Shown here in pieces: positions 1 to 8,462 of a stretch of 37,508 nucleotides of DNA. The position numbers and the translations under genes were made by a program. A model generated the notes under the pieces. It was not told where the DNA came from. It searched no databases and worked only from the letters and a program-made list of their open reading frames with translations. Source of the DNA: Palsa-1392 sp036493915. GTDB taxonomy: Bacteria > Verrucomicrobiota > Verrucomicrobiia > Chthoniobacterales > UBA10450. Every line of letters starts with the position of its first letter. Position 1 is the stretch's first letter. The stretch spans positions 1 to 37,508 of the forward strand of contig DASXPA010000162.1 of the NCBI GenBank assembly GCA_036493915.1, given 5' to 3'.

Positions 1-164
1 ATGACGCTGCAAGCAAGGGCCGATTCGGCGCGGGTGGGCGGTGCGTGTGGATCAGTAGGAGTCATGGCGGAAAGTTCGATTACCGGAATGGGTTTAACTG
101 CTTCGGCGCCCAATCGCAAGCCGGCTCTTCAAACGCACAGCCTCGTTAGGCGCGACCGTGACCA

Positions 165-183
165 TTGTCATCCTGAGCGCAGC
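165..183 (+). repeat. Dispersed intergenic repeat, copy 1 (TGTCATCCTGAGCG type)
   Basis: The stretch TTGTCATCCTGAGCGCAGC lies in the leader of the first gene. Related copies lie in inverse orientation at 3791-3820 and, more diverged, at 24976-24998. All three are intergenic. Words of this kind recur as short intergenic repeats in several soil-bacterial phyla (general recollection, not checked). No coding role is visible. Confidence 0.5.
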
Positions 184-246
184 ATCGGAAAAACTTGCTC
201 GACGGCCAGAGTCCCCTCCACCCACAATCGGCGTCGGACTAATATT

Positions 247-843
247 ATGAAACGCATTTTTCTCGCTGCTCTCCTCGGTGCCATCGCCATGTTTATCTGG
301 ACGGCGATCGCGCACATGCTGCTGCCGCTGGGCGAAGCCGGCACTGCAGAAATCCCCCACGAAGCGACTGTCCTCGCGACGCTGCAGCACAACATCGGCG
401 AAAGGTCCGGTCTTTATCTGTTTCCCGGATTTGGCCTCGGCCCCGATGCCACCCGGGCAGAACGCAACGAAGCGATGAAACACATGGATGAAATGGTGGC
501 GAAAAACCCTTCGGGATTGCTCATCTATTTCCCGGCCGGCGGCCGCCCCATGATGATGGGCCGCTGGCTCGGGATCGAATTTGCGACCGAGCTGGCGGAA
601 GCATTCCTCGTTCTGTTTCTCCTCAGCTTCACCCGCCTGACGACTTTCGTTGGGCGCCTCGGATTTGTCACCATCGCGGGTGTGCTCGCCGCGATCGCGA
701 CCAATGTCTCCTACTGGAATTGGTACGGCTTCCCCGCCGCTTACACCGCCTCCTACATTTTCGTCCAGATCGTCGGCTTTATCTGCCTCGGGGTGGTGGC
801 GAGTCTCATCCTGAAGAATCGGGCGCCGCAGGTGATGGCATAA
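247..843 (+). CDS. Hypothetical integral membrane protein, 198 aa
   Basis: I do not recognise a named family. The ATG at 247 opens directly into a hydrophobic N-terminal helix (about residues 3-25). A soluble central stretch follows (about 35-95, including a Met-rich PMMMG segment), then three hydrophobic helices (about residues 105-130, 135-160 and 165-190). The topology suggests a four-helix inner-membrane protein. The frame stays open upstream to the window edge, but that part (1-246) has the composition of non-coding leader and carries two intergenic repeats, so 247 is preferred. No clear Shine-Dalgarno sequence precedes it. The stop at 841 is followed closely by the next gene, so the two may be cotranscribed. 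Confidence 0.6.
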   Translation: MKRIFLAALLGAIAMFIWTAIAHMLLPLGEAGTAEIPHEATVLATLQHNIGERSGLYLFPGFGLGPDATRAERNEAMKHMDEMVAKNPSGLLIYFPAGGRPMMMGRWLGIEFATELAEAFLVLFLLSFTRLTTFVGRLGFVTIAGVLAAIATNVSYWNWYGFPAAYTASYIFVQIVGFICLGVVASLILKNRAPQVMA

Positions 844-885
844 CCGCCCTTGGAAACGCGCGGTAACGATCTGCTACCGTGGCGC

Positions 886-1896
886 GTGAACTTCCGCCTC
901 CCTTTCTGCCTGCTCGCTTTCCTGAACGCGGCCGTTGCCTTCGCGGGTCTCGATCCCGCTGCGCTCCGCAGGGCGGCGCAATATTCAGCGCACCATCGCG
1001 GGACTTCCCTTCTCGTTAGGCAAAACGACCAGACACTGATCGAGGAATATCCAGGCAGAGGCGACAAGAACACCCCGCGGCGAATTTACAGCGGAACGAA
1101 AGCCTTCTGGTGCCTCGCCGCGCTGGCCGCCGCCCAGGATGGAAAACTGCGCCTCGACGAACGCGTCGCGGATACGATCCCATCATGGCGCAAAGATCCG
1201 CGCCGGGCGCAGATCACGATTCGGCAGTTGCTCGATTTTTCCTGCGGTCTCGCCCCGGGATTCTCGCTGCAGGTGAATGACTACGGCAATCGCGATAAAG
1301 ATGCGGTACGCCTACCGATGGTCGCCGCGCCGGGAAAGGCGTTCATCTACGGCCCGAGCGCCCTCCAGGTTTTTCACCAGGTCCTGAAGGAGAAACTGCA
1401 TCGTGAGACGCCGACAGATTATTTCGAGCACCGCGTTTTGCGGCGAATGCACCTCGGCCCGCAGCGTTACCTCGACGATCACGCGGGCAACCCGCTTCTC
1501 TCCGCCGGCTTCCTTCTCACCGCGCGACAATGGGCGAAGATGGGCGCCCTCGTCCTCGCGCGCGGGAAGCCGGTGGTGCGGCCGGAATGGCTCGCGCAAT
1601 CCTGGCGCGGATCGCCCGCGAATCGCGCCTTCTCGTTAGGCTGGTGGAATAATCGCGCCGCGCCGGATGGCCGGGAGTTCGATTTCGAAGCGATGCTGCG
1701 GCCAAACTGGTCGGCTCAGGACTGGCACGATGCCTGTCTCTGCCGGGAGGCGCCTAACGACCTCGTCGCCTGCATCGGCTCCGAGTATCAACGGCTCTAC
1801 GTCATTCCCTCGCTCGATCTCGTGGTCGTCAGGCAGGCAGAGGGCGGCCCATTTTCCGATGCGAATTTTCTGCGACTGCTCCTCGGGAAGAAGTAG
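886..1896 (+). CDS. Exported serine hydrolase of the beta-lactamase/PBP-like family
   Basis: This is a serine hydrolase of the class C beta-lactamase/esterase fold, probably acting in the envelope on an ester or peptide. The nucleophile motif Ser-Gly-Thr-Lys sits in YSGTKAF about 70 residues from the start, after a region equivalent to the family's first strands. A Tyr-Gly-Pro-Ser stretch about 90 residues later could supply the second catalytic Tyr motif. The substrate cannot be told. An upstream TTG at 850 is in frame, but the GTG at 886 places a textbook signal peptide (charged NFR, hydrophobic core, cleavage near AVAFA-G) at the very N-terminus, so 886 is chosen. Length (336 aa) is usual for the family. 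Two TCGTTAGG-family motifs and one inverse copy lie inside it. Confidence 0.75.
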   Translation: MNFRLPFCLLAFLNAAVAFAGLDPAALRRAAQYSAHHRGTSLLVRQNDQTLIEEYPGRGDKNTPRRIYSGTKAFWCLAALAAAQDGKLRLDERVADTIPSWRKDPRRAQITIRQLLDFSCGLAPGFSLQVNDYGNRDKDAVRLPMVAAPGKAFIYGPSALQVFHQVLKEKLHRETPTDYFEHRVLRRMHLGPQRYLDDHAGNPLLSAGFLLTARQWAKMGALVLARGKPVVRPEWLAQSWRGSPANRAFSLGWWNNRAAPDGREFDFEAMLRPNWSAQDWHDACLCREAPNDLVACIGSEYQRLYVIPSLDLVVVRQAEGGPFSDANFLRLLLGKK

Positions 1897-1925
1897 TTTG
1901 GCCGTAACGAAATCGTAGATTCAGA

Positions 1926-2003
1926 CCGGGCTTTTCCAATCAGAAAGCCAGAAATGCGGAATTTGGCTTTTCTTATCCTTGGCTTCCTGGTTTGAAAGCC
2001 CGG
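1926..2003. terminator. Large imperfect hairpin between convergent genes
   Basis: Arms CCGGGCTTT (1926-1934) and AAAGCCCGG (1995-2003) are complementary, with inner partial pairing of AGAAAGCC (from about 1942) with GGCTTTTC (from about 1965). It lies between two genes that end facing each other (1896 and 2011), where a bidirectional terminator is expected. The right arm resembles the sequence near 22395-22410. Confidence 0.45.
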
Positions 2004-2010
2004 CCTCAAC

Positions 2011-3345
2011 CTACGTTTTCGTTAGGGTCAAATTCGTCTTCTCCTTTGGGGAGATGAAGTAAATGAGTAATCCGACCAAAGCGGTCGCCAGCCCCCAGAG
2101 TGACGGCCCACGTGTCGAAGCATCCGCGAGCAGGTGCCAGAGCATCCAGCCGACCACCACCAGAAAAACCACCGGCGTGACCGGGTAACCCAGCGTGCGA
2201 TAGGGCCGCCGCAGCTCCGGCCGGCGCCAGCGCAATACGAATACCCCCAGCACCGTTAGCGCCGAAGAAAGTGCGAGGCTGAACTGTACGTAGTTCACCA
2301 CTTTCTGAAACGTCGTGACAAGAATGAGCAGATTCACGATCGCAAACTGCACCAGCGTCGCCACCACCGGCAGGCCGCGCCGGCTCCGTCGCGCGAACCA
2401 GGAGAGCGCGCGCAGATCTTCCCCCATCGCCACAGTCACGCGCGGGCCGATCCACATCATCGCGCTGACCGTCGAGACCAGCCCGAGGGCGATGAACGCC
2501 GCCATCACTTTCCCGCCGGCTTCGCCGAAAATGTGGACGCCAGCGATCAAGCCGACTTCCTGTTTGCCGATCATTTGGCTCGCCGGAGTGGTGCGCAAAA
2601 AGGCGGCATTGATCCCGAGATAGAGCGCTGTGACAAGGAGTGTGGCGACGCCGACTGAAAACGGAATCGCCCGCGCCGGATTGCGCACTTCGCCTACGAT
2701 ATAGGTCGAGGCGTTCCAACCCGAGTAAGCGTACATCACCCAGAAAAGACTGATCGCGAAAGGCGCGCTCACGATCACCGCGCGATCCGCCTTTCTCGGC
2801 AAAAACGAAATCGTCTGCGTCTTCGCGACGTAAAATCCCGCGCCGATGATGATGAGAATGAGCGCGACCTTGAGGACGGTGGAAGCATTTTGAAATCCGC
2901 TCCCGAGTTGGAAATCGAGGAGAAGAATAAAGGTCACGATCCAGACCAGGCCTAACGACAAGAGAAGCGGATTGAGGCCAGGGAAAATGCCCGCGAGATA
3001 TTTACCGAAGGGAATCGCCGCAATCGCCACCGGGGCGGAAAAACCAACCGTCGCTGAAATCCAGCCGGCGACGAACCCGACCGCCGGGTGATAAATTTCG
3101 CGCAGAAAATGATACTCCCCGCCCGAACGCGGAAGCGCGGCGGCCAGCTCGGCGTAGGAGAGCGCGCCGCAAAAGGCGCAGAGCCCGCCGACTGCCCAAA
3201 GCGCCATGATCGTAAAACCGCCCGGCAAATCCCTGATCTGAAAACCGAGGCTCGTGAAAATACCGGTCCCGACCATGTTCGCGACGACGATGCAGGTGGC
3301 GGTGAAGACCGAAATCGTGCGCGCCGGATGAGAGCGATTCTTCAC
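2011..3345 (-). CDS. APC-superfamily amino-acid permease, 444 aa
   Basis: This is an inner-membrane amino-acid transporter of the APC superfamily, most like the LAT-type exchangers and bacterial APC permeases. The first helix carries the substrate-binding glycine stretch VGTGIF (about residues 26-31). Helix 3 contains the GALSYAELAAALPRSGGEY signature (about 60-78), and about 12 hydrophobic segments follow to the end. Length is typical. The substrate cannot be deduced. The gene ends facing the serine hydrolase gene; its last codons include a copy of the dispersed motif (CTA ACG, Leu-Thr). The start is an ATG with no upstream in-frame alternative that adds conserved sequence. It lies 490 bp downstream of the amylase and may have its own promoter. 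Confidence 0.85.
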   Translation of the reverse strand: MKNRSHPARTISVFTATCIVVANMVGTGIFTSLGFQIRDLPGGFTIMALWAVGGLCAFCGALSYAELAAALPRSGGEYHFLREIYHPAVGFVAGWISATVGFSAPVAIAAIPFGKYLAGIFPGLNPLLLSLGLVWIVTFILLLDFQLGSGFQNASTVLKVALILIIIGAGFYVAKTQTISFLPRKADRAVIVSAPFAISLFWVMYAYSGWNASTYIVGEVRNPARAIPFSVGVATLLVTALYLGINAAFLRTTPASQMIGKQEVGLIAGVHIFGEAGGKVMAAFIALGLVSTVSAMMWIGPRVTVAMGEDLRALSWFARRSRRGLPVVATLVQFAIVNLLILVTTFQKVVNYVQFSLALSSALTVLGVFVLRWRRPELRRPYRTLGYPVTPVVFLVVVGWMLWHLLADASTRGPSLWGLATALVGLLIYFISPKEKTNLTLTKT

Positions 3346-3835
3346 CGGCGCTCATCTAGTGGCGGAGGCGGCCGCGTTCAATTGCGAAGCGAGTGCGCCG
3401 CCCAGATATGACGTCGTTAGGCAAAAGAAAGGCTGCGGAGAAATCTCGCAATCCCTATTGGCCTGAAATCCCCCTAACGAATTACTCCGGCCCCTCCGGT
3501 GCGTATCGCGCAAAGTCTGGATGGCGTCGAGCCGGGGCTGCACCTGCGCCTTCTGTCACTCCGGACCAGCAGGTCGAATTCAAGAAAATACAGGACGAAC
3601 AGCGGGAGCGGCTCCGTCATGGTCATCCGTTCTTCGCACCCTCCGGCCCGCATCGCTGACGTAGGGAGCCGCGAACCGAGCACATTTTCATCCCGAGCGC
3701 TGCGTGGGAACTCGCGATTGACCTCTCGACGTGGCAAACAGAGGCAGATTACAAGTTGCTCGTGAGACCACATTCGGCTGTGCCTCAGTGCAGGTTCTTC
3801 GCTACGCTCAGGATGACAAACCCCGCTGCCCGTCG
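3346..3835. other. 490-bp intergenic region with three dispersed motifs
   Basis: This lies between the amylase stop and the permease start. It holds an inverted pair of the 8-mer (TCGTTAGG at 3414 and CCTAACGA at 3473, 51 nt apart), a third copy at 3833 overlapping the amylase stop, and an intergenic repeat at 3791-3820. A plus-strand frame starting at an ATG at 3408 (84 codons to 3659, basic, ending in a Gln/Glu/Arg-rich stretch) is open but has no clear ribosome-binding site and no recognisable homology, so I do not call it a gene. A promoter for the minus-strand permease presumably lies near 3350-3450. Confidence 0.5.
3791..3820 (-). repeat. Dispersed intergenic repeat, copy 2
   Basis: Read on the minus strand this begins TTTGTCATCCTGAGCGTAGC and continues GAAGAACCTG. 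The first 15 bases match copy 1 at 165-183 exactly. It sits between genes, just downstream of the amylase stop. Confidence 0.5.
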
Positions 3836-6247
3836 TTAGGGCAACGCTTCCAGGTAAAGCGCGGAGAGAGGAGCGATCGCGGGAATTTCGACTCCACTCC
3901 CCAGTGCTTCAAATTCGAGCGACTCCGTCCCGAGCCGATCGACAAATCGCAACTTGGTCGGCGCACTCCCGAATCCGACAAGCTGAAGCGCGTCGTCCGG
4001 ACTAACGACAATCACCTGCCGCAGTGTTTCCCAGGGATTCAGATTCGCGACCACGAGAAAGCGCTGCCTGCTGGCGAGGTCGAAGCGCCAAAAGGCGTAA
4101 CACCAATGCCCGCTCACGCTTTCGTCCCCTACCCGGCCAAAGCGCGGGTTCTCGCGATTCGCGGGGTTGAGCGCGTAAAGGCCGCCATCGCGAAAGGCCG
4201 GCTCGCCGCTCAGCCTCACGAGCCGGCTGTAGAATTCGCGCAGCGCGCGTTGTTCCTCCGATGAATTACCGCCGTCGTAGCGGTGGCCGTTCACCCACCG
4301 GACCAGCTCCGGCATCGACCAGTAATCGAAGATCGTCGTGCGTGCGTCATCGCCGCCGAAGCCCTCCGCGCCGAGCGCTGGCTCGCCCACTTCCTGACCG
4401 TTGTAGAGCATCACCGGTCCGCGCGAGAGCCCATAGAGAATCGCCGCGACCGGCCGGCCGACGTTCATCCCGAGACCGGCCCACTGGCTCGGCGCGGCCA
4501 GTCGCACCTCGTCGTGATTCTCCGCATAACGAAGCGAGTTCTCGAAAATAAAGGGATCCCGCCCAGCCGAATCGAGATCGTTCGCCCAGCGCCCGCCTTC
4601 ATAAATGCCCTTGAGCACGCGATAGGTCGGGTCGTCGTAAACGCCGTTAAATCCCGCGTCGAGGAGATCGTACATGACGTTGCCCCGCCCGCCGTTGAGC
4701 CGCGCGAGAACCGGATCGCTCCCGGGAACTTTGGCCGGATCGTTGTCGTAAGCCTCTGCTATGAAGATCACTTGGGGCACCCGCGCGCGCGCCTGATGGA
4801 TGAGCCACTTCCAGAACTCCGGCGGCTCCATGTGGGCCATGTCGCAGCGGAAGCCATCCACGCCTAACGACTGCCAATAGGCAATGACGCGATCCATTTT
4901 ATTCCACGTGTCGGGCAGCGGTTTCTCGGGCGTGCGCGCATTCGGGTATTCCCGCACATTCGGATCGGTAAAGTTGAAACCGTAGTTCAGCTTCACAGTC
5001 TCGTACCAATCGTTCAGCGTTGGCTTCCAGCTAACGACGTTGTTCCCCGTGACGCGGCCGTGCTCCACCTCCTCGGCGATGCAGCCGTCGCAGATCATCC
5101 CCGGGAGCTGGCTCGTCGGGCTGAGCGCGAGGCCATCGCGCCAGCTCGGTAACCGCAACGGCGGTCCGTCCTCGTTAGGCGGGAGATAGAAGAAGTTGTT
5201 TTGCGGATCGAAAAACTTCGAACGGTCGTCGTGCGTGCCGAAGTTGATCTCCGGCCGGATATCGGAGTGATAACAGCGCGCAACGTGGTTCGGGACGAAA
5301 TCGATCAACGCCTTCAGACCATGGGCGTGCAGCCGTCTGAGGAGCGCTCGGAATTCCGCGAGACGGTTTGCTGGATCGACCGCATAATCGGGGCAGACAT
5401 CGAAATAATCGGCAATAGCATAGGGACTTCCGGCCAAACCCTTGAGCAGATCGGCGTCGGACGCGGGTTGACCGATCTCGGAATAATCGGTCGCCGACGC
5501 CTGCTGCAAAACGCCGGTGAGCCAGACGTGCGAAAAACCCATCCGCCGAATCGCTTCGAGCGCCGTGTCGTTGATGTCGTTAAATTTTCCAACGCCATTT
5601 TGGGCGAGGGTGCCGTTCGGCTGCCGATTTTCATTCAGGTTGCCGAAAAGCCTGACGAAAAGCTGGTAGATGCGGGGGCGATCGTCGTTCAGTCGATTGT
5701 GCGCCGTGACCTCAGGGGCGTCTTGCGCGCAGAGATCGAGCTCGAGATAGCGCGGGATGTAGCGTTCTCCGTGACCCGCCGCCACCGTGGCGTCGGAGCA
5801 ACCGAAAAACCATCCCCACGACTGACCGCAGGTGAAGTCTTTCGCAAAAACGACGACGCTGATTTTGCTCCCCGCGCCGAATGGCGAGAGCGGCAGCGCG
5901 ACGATGCAGGAAGAGCCTTCGATCGTCGCCGCCGCGATATCAGCCGGCACTTCGGCGGCTTCGTTCCAACGCCAATTCTCCCAGGTTCGCTGGAACGTGG
6001 TCGCGGAGTTTTCCTTCCACTGAACGAGAAAAAATCGATTGGCGTGAAACGGCAAAAAGACGGTCGAGCCTTCAAAGTTTTCTCCAAACGGGATCACCGT
6101 CGAGCCCGGTCCCGTCCCGGCGCGCAAGGCGATGAAAAGCGTTCGCTCTGTCAGCACTTCGCCGCAGCGGTAGACGATCTCCAGCCGCTCGCCGGCGATG
6201 GAAAAATCGAGCGATGCGCGGTCGCTGCCGATAAGGGACGAGGTCAA
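3836..6247 (-). CDS. GH13 alpha-amylase family glycoside hydrolase, 803 aa
   Basis: This is an alpha-glucan-hydrolysing or transferring enzyme of family GH13. All four conserved regions are visible: DFVPNH (about residue 316), GFRCDMAH with the nucleophile Asp (about 467), IAEAYD with the acid/base Glu (about 497) and ENHDE with the third Asp (about 577). The N-terminal 190 or so residues are beta-rich and aromatic, probably a carbohydrate-binding-like domain. The C-terminal 100 residues look like the usual beta-sandwich. No signal peptide is seen, so it is probably cytoplasmic. The start is a TTG at 6247 with GGAGG nine bases upstream; a longer frame from 6334 overlaps the permease and adds nothing conserved. 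The stop TAA lies inside a dispersed motif. Exact specificity is unknown. Confidence 0.88.
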   Translation of the reverse strand: MTSSLIGSDRASLDFSIAGERLEIVYRCGEVLTERTLFIALRAGTGPGSTVIPFGENFEGSTVFLPFHANRFFLVQWKENSATTFQRTWENWRWNEAAEVPADIAAATIEGSSCIVALPLSPFGAGSKISVVVFAKDFTCGQSWGWFFGCSDATVAAGHGERYIPRYLELDLCAQDAPEVTAHNRLNDDRPRIYQLFVRLFGNLNENRQPNGTLAQNGVGKFNDINDTALEAIRRMGFSHVWLTGVLQQASATDYSEIGQPASDADLLKGLAGSPYAIADYFDVCPDYAVDPANRLAEFRALLRRLHAHGLKALIDFVPNHVARCYHSDIRPEINFGTHDDRSKFFDPQNNFFYLPPNEDGPPLRLPSWRDGLALSPTSQLPGMICDGCIAEEVEHGRVTGNNVVSWKPTLNDWYETVKLNYGFNFTDPNVREYPNARTPEKPLPDTWNKMDRVIAYWQSLGVDGFRCDMAHMEPPEFWKWLIHQARARVPQVIFIAEAYDNDPAKVPGSDPVLARLNGGRGNVMYDLLDAGFNGVYDDPTYRVLKGIYEGGRWANDLDSAGRDPFIFENSLRYAENHDEVRLAAPSQWAGLGMNVGRPVAAILYGLSRGPVMLYNGQEVGEPALGAEGFGGDDARTTIFDYWSMPELVRWVNGHRYDGGNSSEEQRALREFYSRLVRLSGEPAFRDGGLYALNPANRENPRFGRVGDESVSGHWCYAFWRFDLASRQRFLVVANLNPWETLRQVIVVSPDDALQLVGFGSAPTKLRFVDRLGTESLEFEALGSGVEIPAIAPLSALYLEALP

Positions 6248-6251
6248 AAAA

Positions 6252-6986
6252 TCAGACCTCCACCGCGTTGGAGCGACCGAACAAGAACAAACAAAATGCG
6301 ATGGCGAGAGCGGCGAGAAAGACCGCGATCGCAAACCATACGAAGAGAAGACCGCTGCCGCTGCCGACGACGAACAGATCGCTCCAGGCGACGAGAAAAG
6401 AGAAGAGCGCCGTCAAAATAAAAGCCGGCGCGACCGAGGGAACGAGAACCGCATAGAAGTTGCGCCACCTGCCGCACCCATCGATCGCGGCGGCCTCCTC
6501 GACTGCGGGCGAGATGGCGTCGTAGGCGCGCTTTAGCTGCCAACAGCAGAAAGGCGCAGCGGTCAGCAAGTAGATCAAGCCGATCCAGAAGGAGGCGCGG
6601 ATTTGACCTTTCACGAAAAGGAAAAATCCCAACGGCAAAAGCAGGACGACAGCGGGAATAAGTTGCGGGAACGACGCGCGGCTGACAGCGTCGCTGCGGG
6701 GTCGTAGGTTTGCGCGCGCGAGAGCGAATCCGACGATCGAACTGAGCGTCACTCCAACGATCGCGACGGCGAGCGCGATGAGCGCGGCGTCTGCCGACCA
6801 GTGGAGAAAGGAGGAATTCCGGAAAGCGGAAATACTCCTGTTCGTTAGGCCCGATGGCAGCGGAGTGGCCGCGATAACAGCCCGGCCGACGGCGAGATTG
6901 ATCGCCTGCACGATCGGAGGAAGGGCGAAGATCGTAAAGACGAGCAGGGCGAGGTAAATCAGCGCGAGGCGGGCGGAGCGCGACAT
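6252..6986 (-). CDS. MalG-type ABC transporter permease (orphan subunit)
   Basis: This is an inner-membrane ABC importer permease of the carbohydrate type. About six hydrophobic segments span 244 residues. The cytoplasmic loop carries the EAA motif that docks on the ATPase, seen as EEAAAIDGCGRW followed by LVPSVAPA (about residues 165-190). It is somewhat shorter than usual MalG proteins (about 280 aa). Its ATG overlaps the nfeD stop by one base (TGATG) and its stop is four bases before the amylase start, so the three genes should be translationally coupled. No partner permease, binding protein or ATPase is present in the window, so its importer is incomplete here. Coupling to the amylase suggests a malto-oligosaccharide substrate (inference). 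Confidence 0.8.
   Translation of the reverse strand: MSRSARLALIYLALLVFTIFALPPIVQAINLAVGRAVIAATPLPSGLTNRSISAFRNSSFLHWSADAALIALAVAIVGVTLSSIVGFALARANLRPRSDAVSRASFPQLIPAVVLLLPLGFFLFVKGQIRASFWIGLIYLLTAAPFCCWQLKRAYDAISPAVEEAAAIDGCGRWRNFYAVLVPSVAPAFILTALFSFLVAWSDLFVVGSGSGLLFVWFAIAVFLAALAIAFCLFLFGRSNAVEV
6257..6261 (-). promoter_or_regulatory. Shine-Dalgarno GGAGG setting the amylase TTG start
   Basis: On the minus strand GGAGG lies nine bases before TTG at 6247, inside the last codons of the permease gene. It is the only strong ribosome-binding site near the amylase N-terminus and decides the start. Confidence 0.65.
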
Positions 6987-8395
6987 CAGGCGACGATTCC
7001 CTTCACGACCACCCGCATGCCGTCCGTGGCGATGACCGCGACCGGCGTCTCCGGCGCGATGAATTCCCCCTCGGTCACGACGTCGACGACGCGATCGTCG
7101 AACTGCGCTTTGCCGCTCGGCCGGAGAATGGTAAGTGCGCGACCGCGCATTCCAGGTGCAATCGGACTCGCCCGAATGAAGGCCCGGGTCGGTTCGCCTA
7201 ACGATGGGCCGGGCGGATTTGTCGTCGAAAGAATGAAGCGGCGGTAGAGGCTCGTCTGCGGCAAATACTTCGCCAAAATCGCGATCAGCACCGCCGCGGC
7301 GACGAGCGTGAGGAAGAGGTTCATGACCGGAATTCTCAACATCCGGCCACTCGGAAAAAATCCCTGGCCGGGATAACGATCAATCATCGCCCAGAGAAGC
7401 GACCCGAGCATCAGCAAAACGCCGACAACACCGAAGATGACGGTTGAGTGCCCGAAAAACAAAACCTCCAAGATCACCAAGGCGACGCCGAAGACGAAAA
7501 CGCCGACCACTTCCCAACCAGCGAGGCCGGCAAAATAATGGCCAAGAAAAAACAGAGCGAAACAGATCGCCGAACTGATTCCAAAGATACCGAACCCAGG
7601 AATCTTGAATTCGATGTAGGCGCAGATGATTCCGCCTAACAAAAGCAGCGGCGCCAGTTTCGTGAGCCAAAACGCAAGCTGCTCAAACCCGCTCGGCTCG
7701 AATTGCACGACCGCGCCTTTTAACTTCGCCTTCTGAACGAGATCGGTGATCGAGTTGGCGATGCCTTCGGCAAGAAGCGGTTTCCCGTTAAACTTCTCGG
7801 TCGCCTCCTGCGCGTTGAGGGTGAGGAGCGTGCCTTTCGGATGGATGACCTGCTTGCCGATTTTCACCTCCTTGTCCTTGTTCATGAAGGCCTCGCCGAC
7901 GTCGGGGTTGTGGCCGTTGCGCAGGGCCATCCCGCGGATGAGCGCGGAAAAATAGGAGATCGTTTTTTCCTTTTCCGTCGCCGGCAGATCCTGCCCGCTC
8001 TCAAGCACCGGCGCAGCCGCGCCGATCGCGCTCACCGGCGCCATGTAAATGTGCTTCATCGCGAGCGCGATGAGCGCGCCGGCTGAGCCGGCGTTGGAGT
8101 TGATGTAGGCATAGGTCGGGATCGTGGCGTGATCCAAAATGCCCGTGATTTCCTCCGCGGAATCAAGGCGGCCGCCATAGGTGTCCATGTCGAAAATGAT
8201 CGCGGACGCGCCGCCGCTCTCGGCCGTCTTTTCGGCACGGCGAAGAAAAAGGGCGAGCGAAGGCGAAACCTCGCCGTGCAGCGGAACCACGACGACATCG
8301 CCGCGACTGACAGCCTCACGCGCTGCAGCCGCGCCTAACGAAAAGCTGGCGAGGATAAAAAAAGCGAAAACGCGAATCGAACGGCGGAACATCAC
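6986..8395 (-). CDS. nfeD: NfeD-family membrane protein with ClpP-class serine protease domain
   Basis: This is a long-form NfeD protein: signal peptide (residues 1-25), an extracytoplasmic ClpP/SppA-like protease domain (about 30-230), four to five membrane helices (about 240-375) and a C-terminal OB-fold NfeD domain (about 395-469). The likely nucleophile is Ser104 in NAGSAGA, and a lysine in EKEKT (142-144) is positioned for the Ser-Lys dyad known in archaeal homologues. The family is linked to membrane quality control with stomatin partners, but no stomatin gene is adjacent. It heads the coupled set with the permease and amylase, an unusual pairing. The start is GTG at 8395 or ATG at 8392; the region to dnaG (67 bp) must hold divergent promoters. 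Two dispersed motifs encode Ser-Leu-Gly. Confidence 0.87.
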   Translation of the reverse strand: MMFRRSIRVFAFFILASFSLGAAAAREAVSRGDVVVVPLHGEVSPSLALFLRRAEKTAESGGASAIIFDMDTYGGRLDSAEEITGILDHATIPTYAYINSNAGSAGALIALAMKHIYMAPVSAIGAAAPVLESGQDLPATEKEKTISYFSALIRGMALRNGHNPDVGEAFMNKDKEVKIGKQVIHPKGTLLTLNAQEATEKFNGKPLLAEGIANSITDLVQKAKLKGAVVQFEPSGFEQLAFWLTKLAPLLLLGGIICAYIEFKIPGFGIFGISSAICFALFFLGHYFAGLAGWEVVGVFVFGVALVILEVLFFGHSTVIFGVVGVLLMLGSLLWAMIDRYPGQGFFPSGRMLRIPVMNLFLTLVAAAVLIAILAKYLPQTSLYRRFILSTTNPPGPSLGEPTRAFIRASPIAPGMRGRALTILRPSGKAQFDDRVVDVVTEGEFIAPETPVAVIATDGMRVVVKGIVA

Positions 8396-8462
8396 AAGAT
8401 CGTTTGGAGGCCCAGAGGCGCTGCGTTAATCTGCCATCGCTTCCGTTTCGTCACGAGAAAAA

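Noticed and set aside
1..246. N-terminal extension of the first membrane protein gene to the window edge
   Set aside because: The region reads as leader DNA with two intergenic repeats, and the ATG at 247 starts directly at a membrane helix.
3408..3659. Possible small gene (84 codons) between amylase and permease
   Set aside because: No clear ribosome-binding site, composition unlike the neighbouring proteins and no recognisable family; left as an open frame in intergenic DNA.
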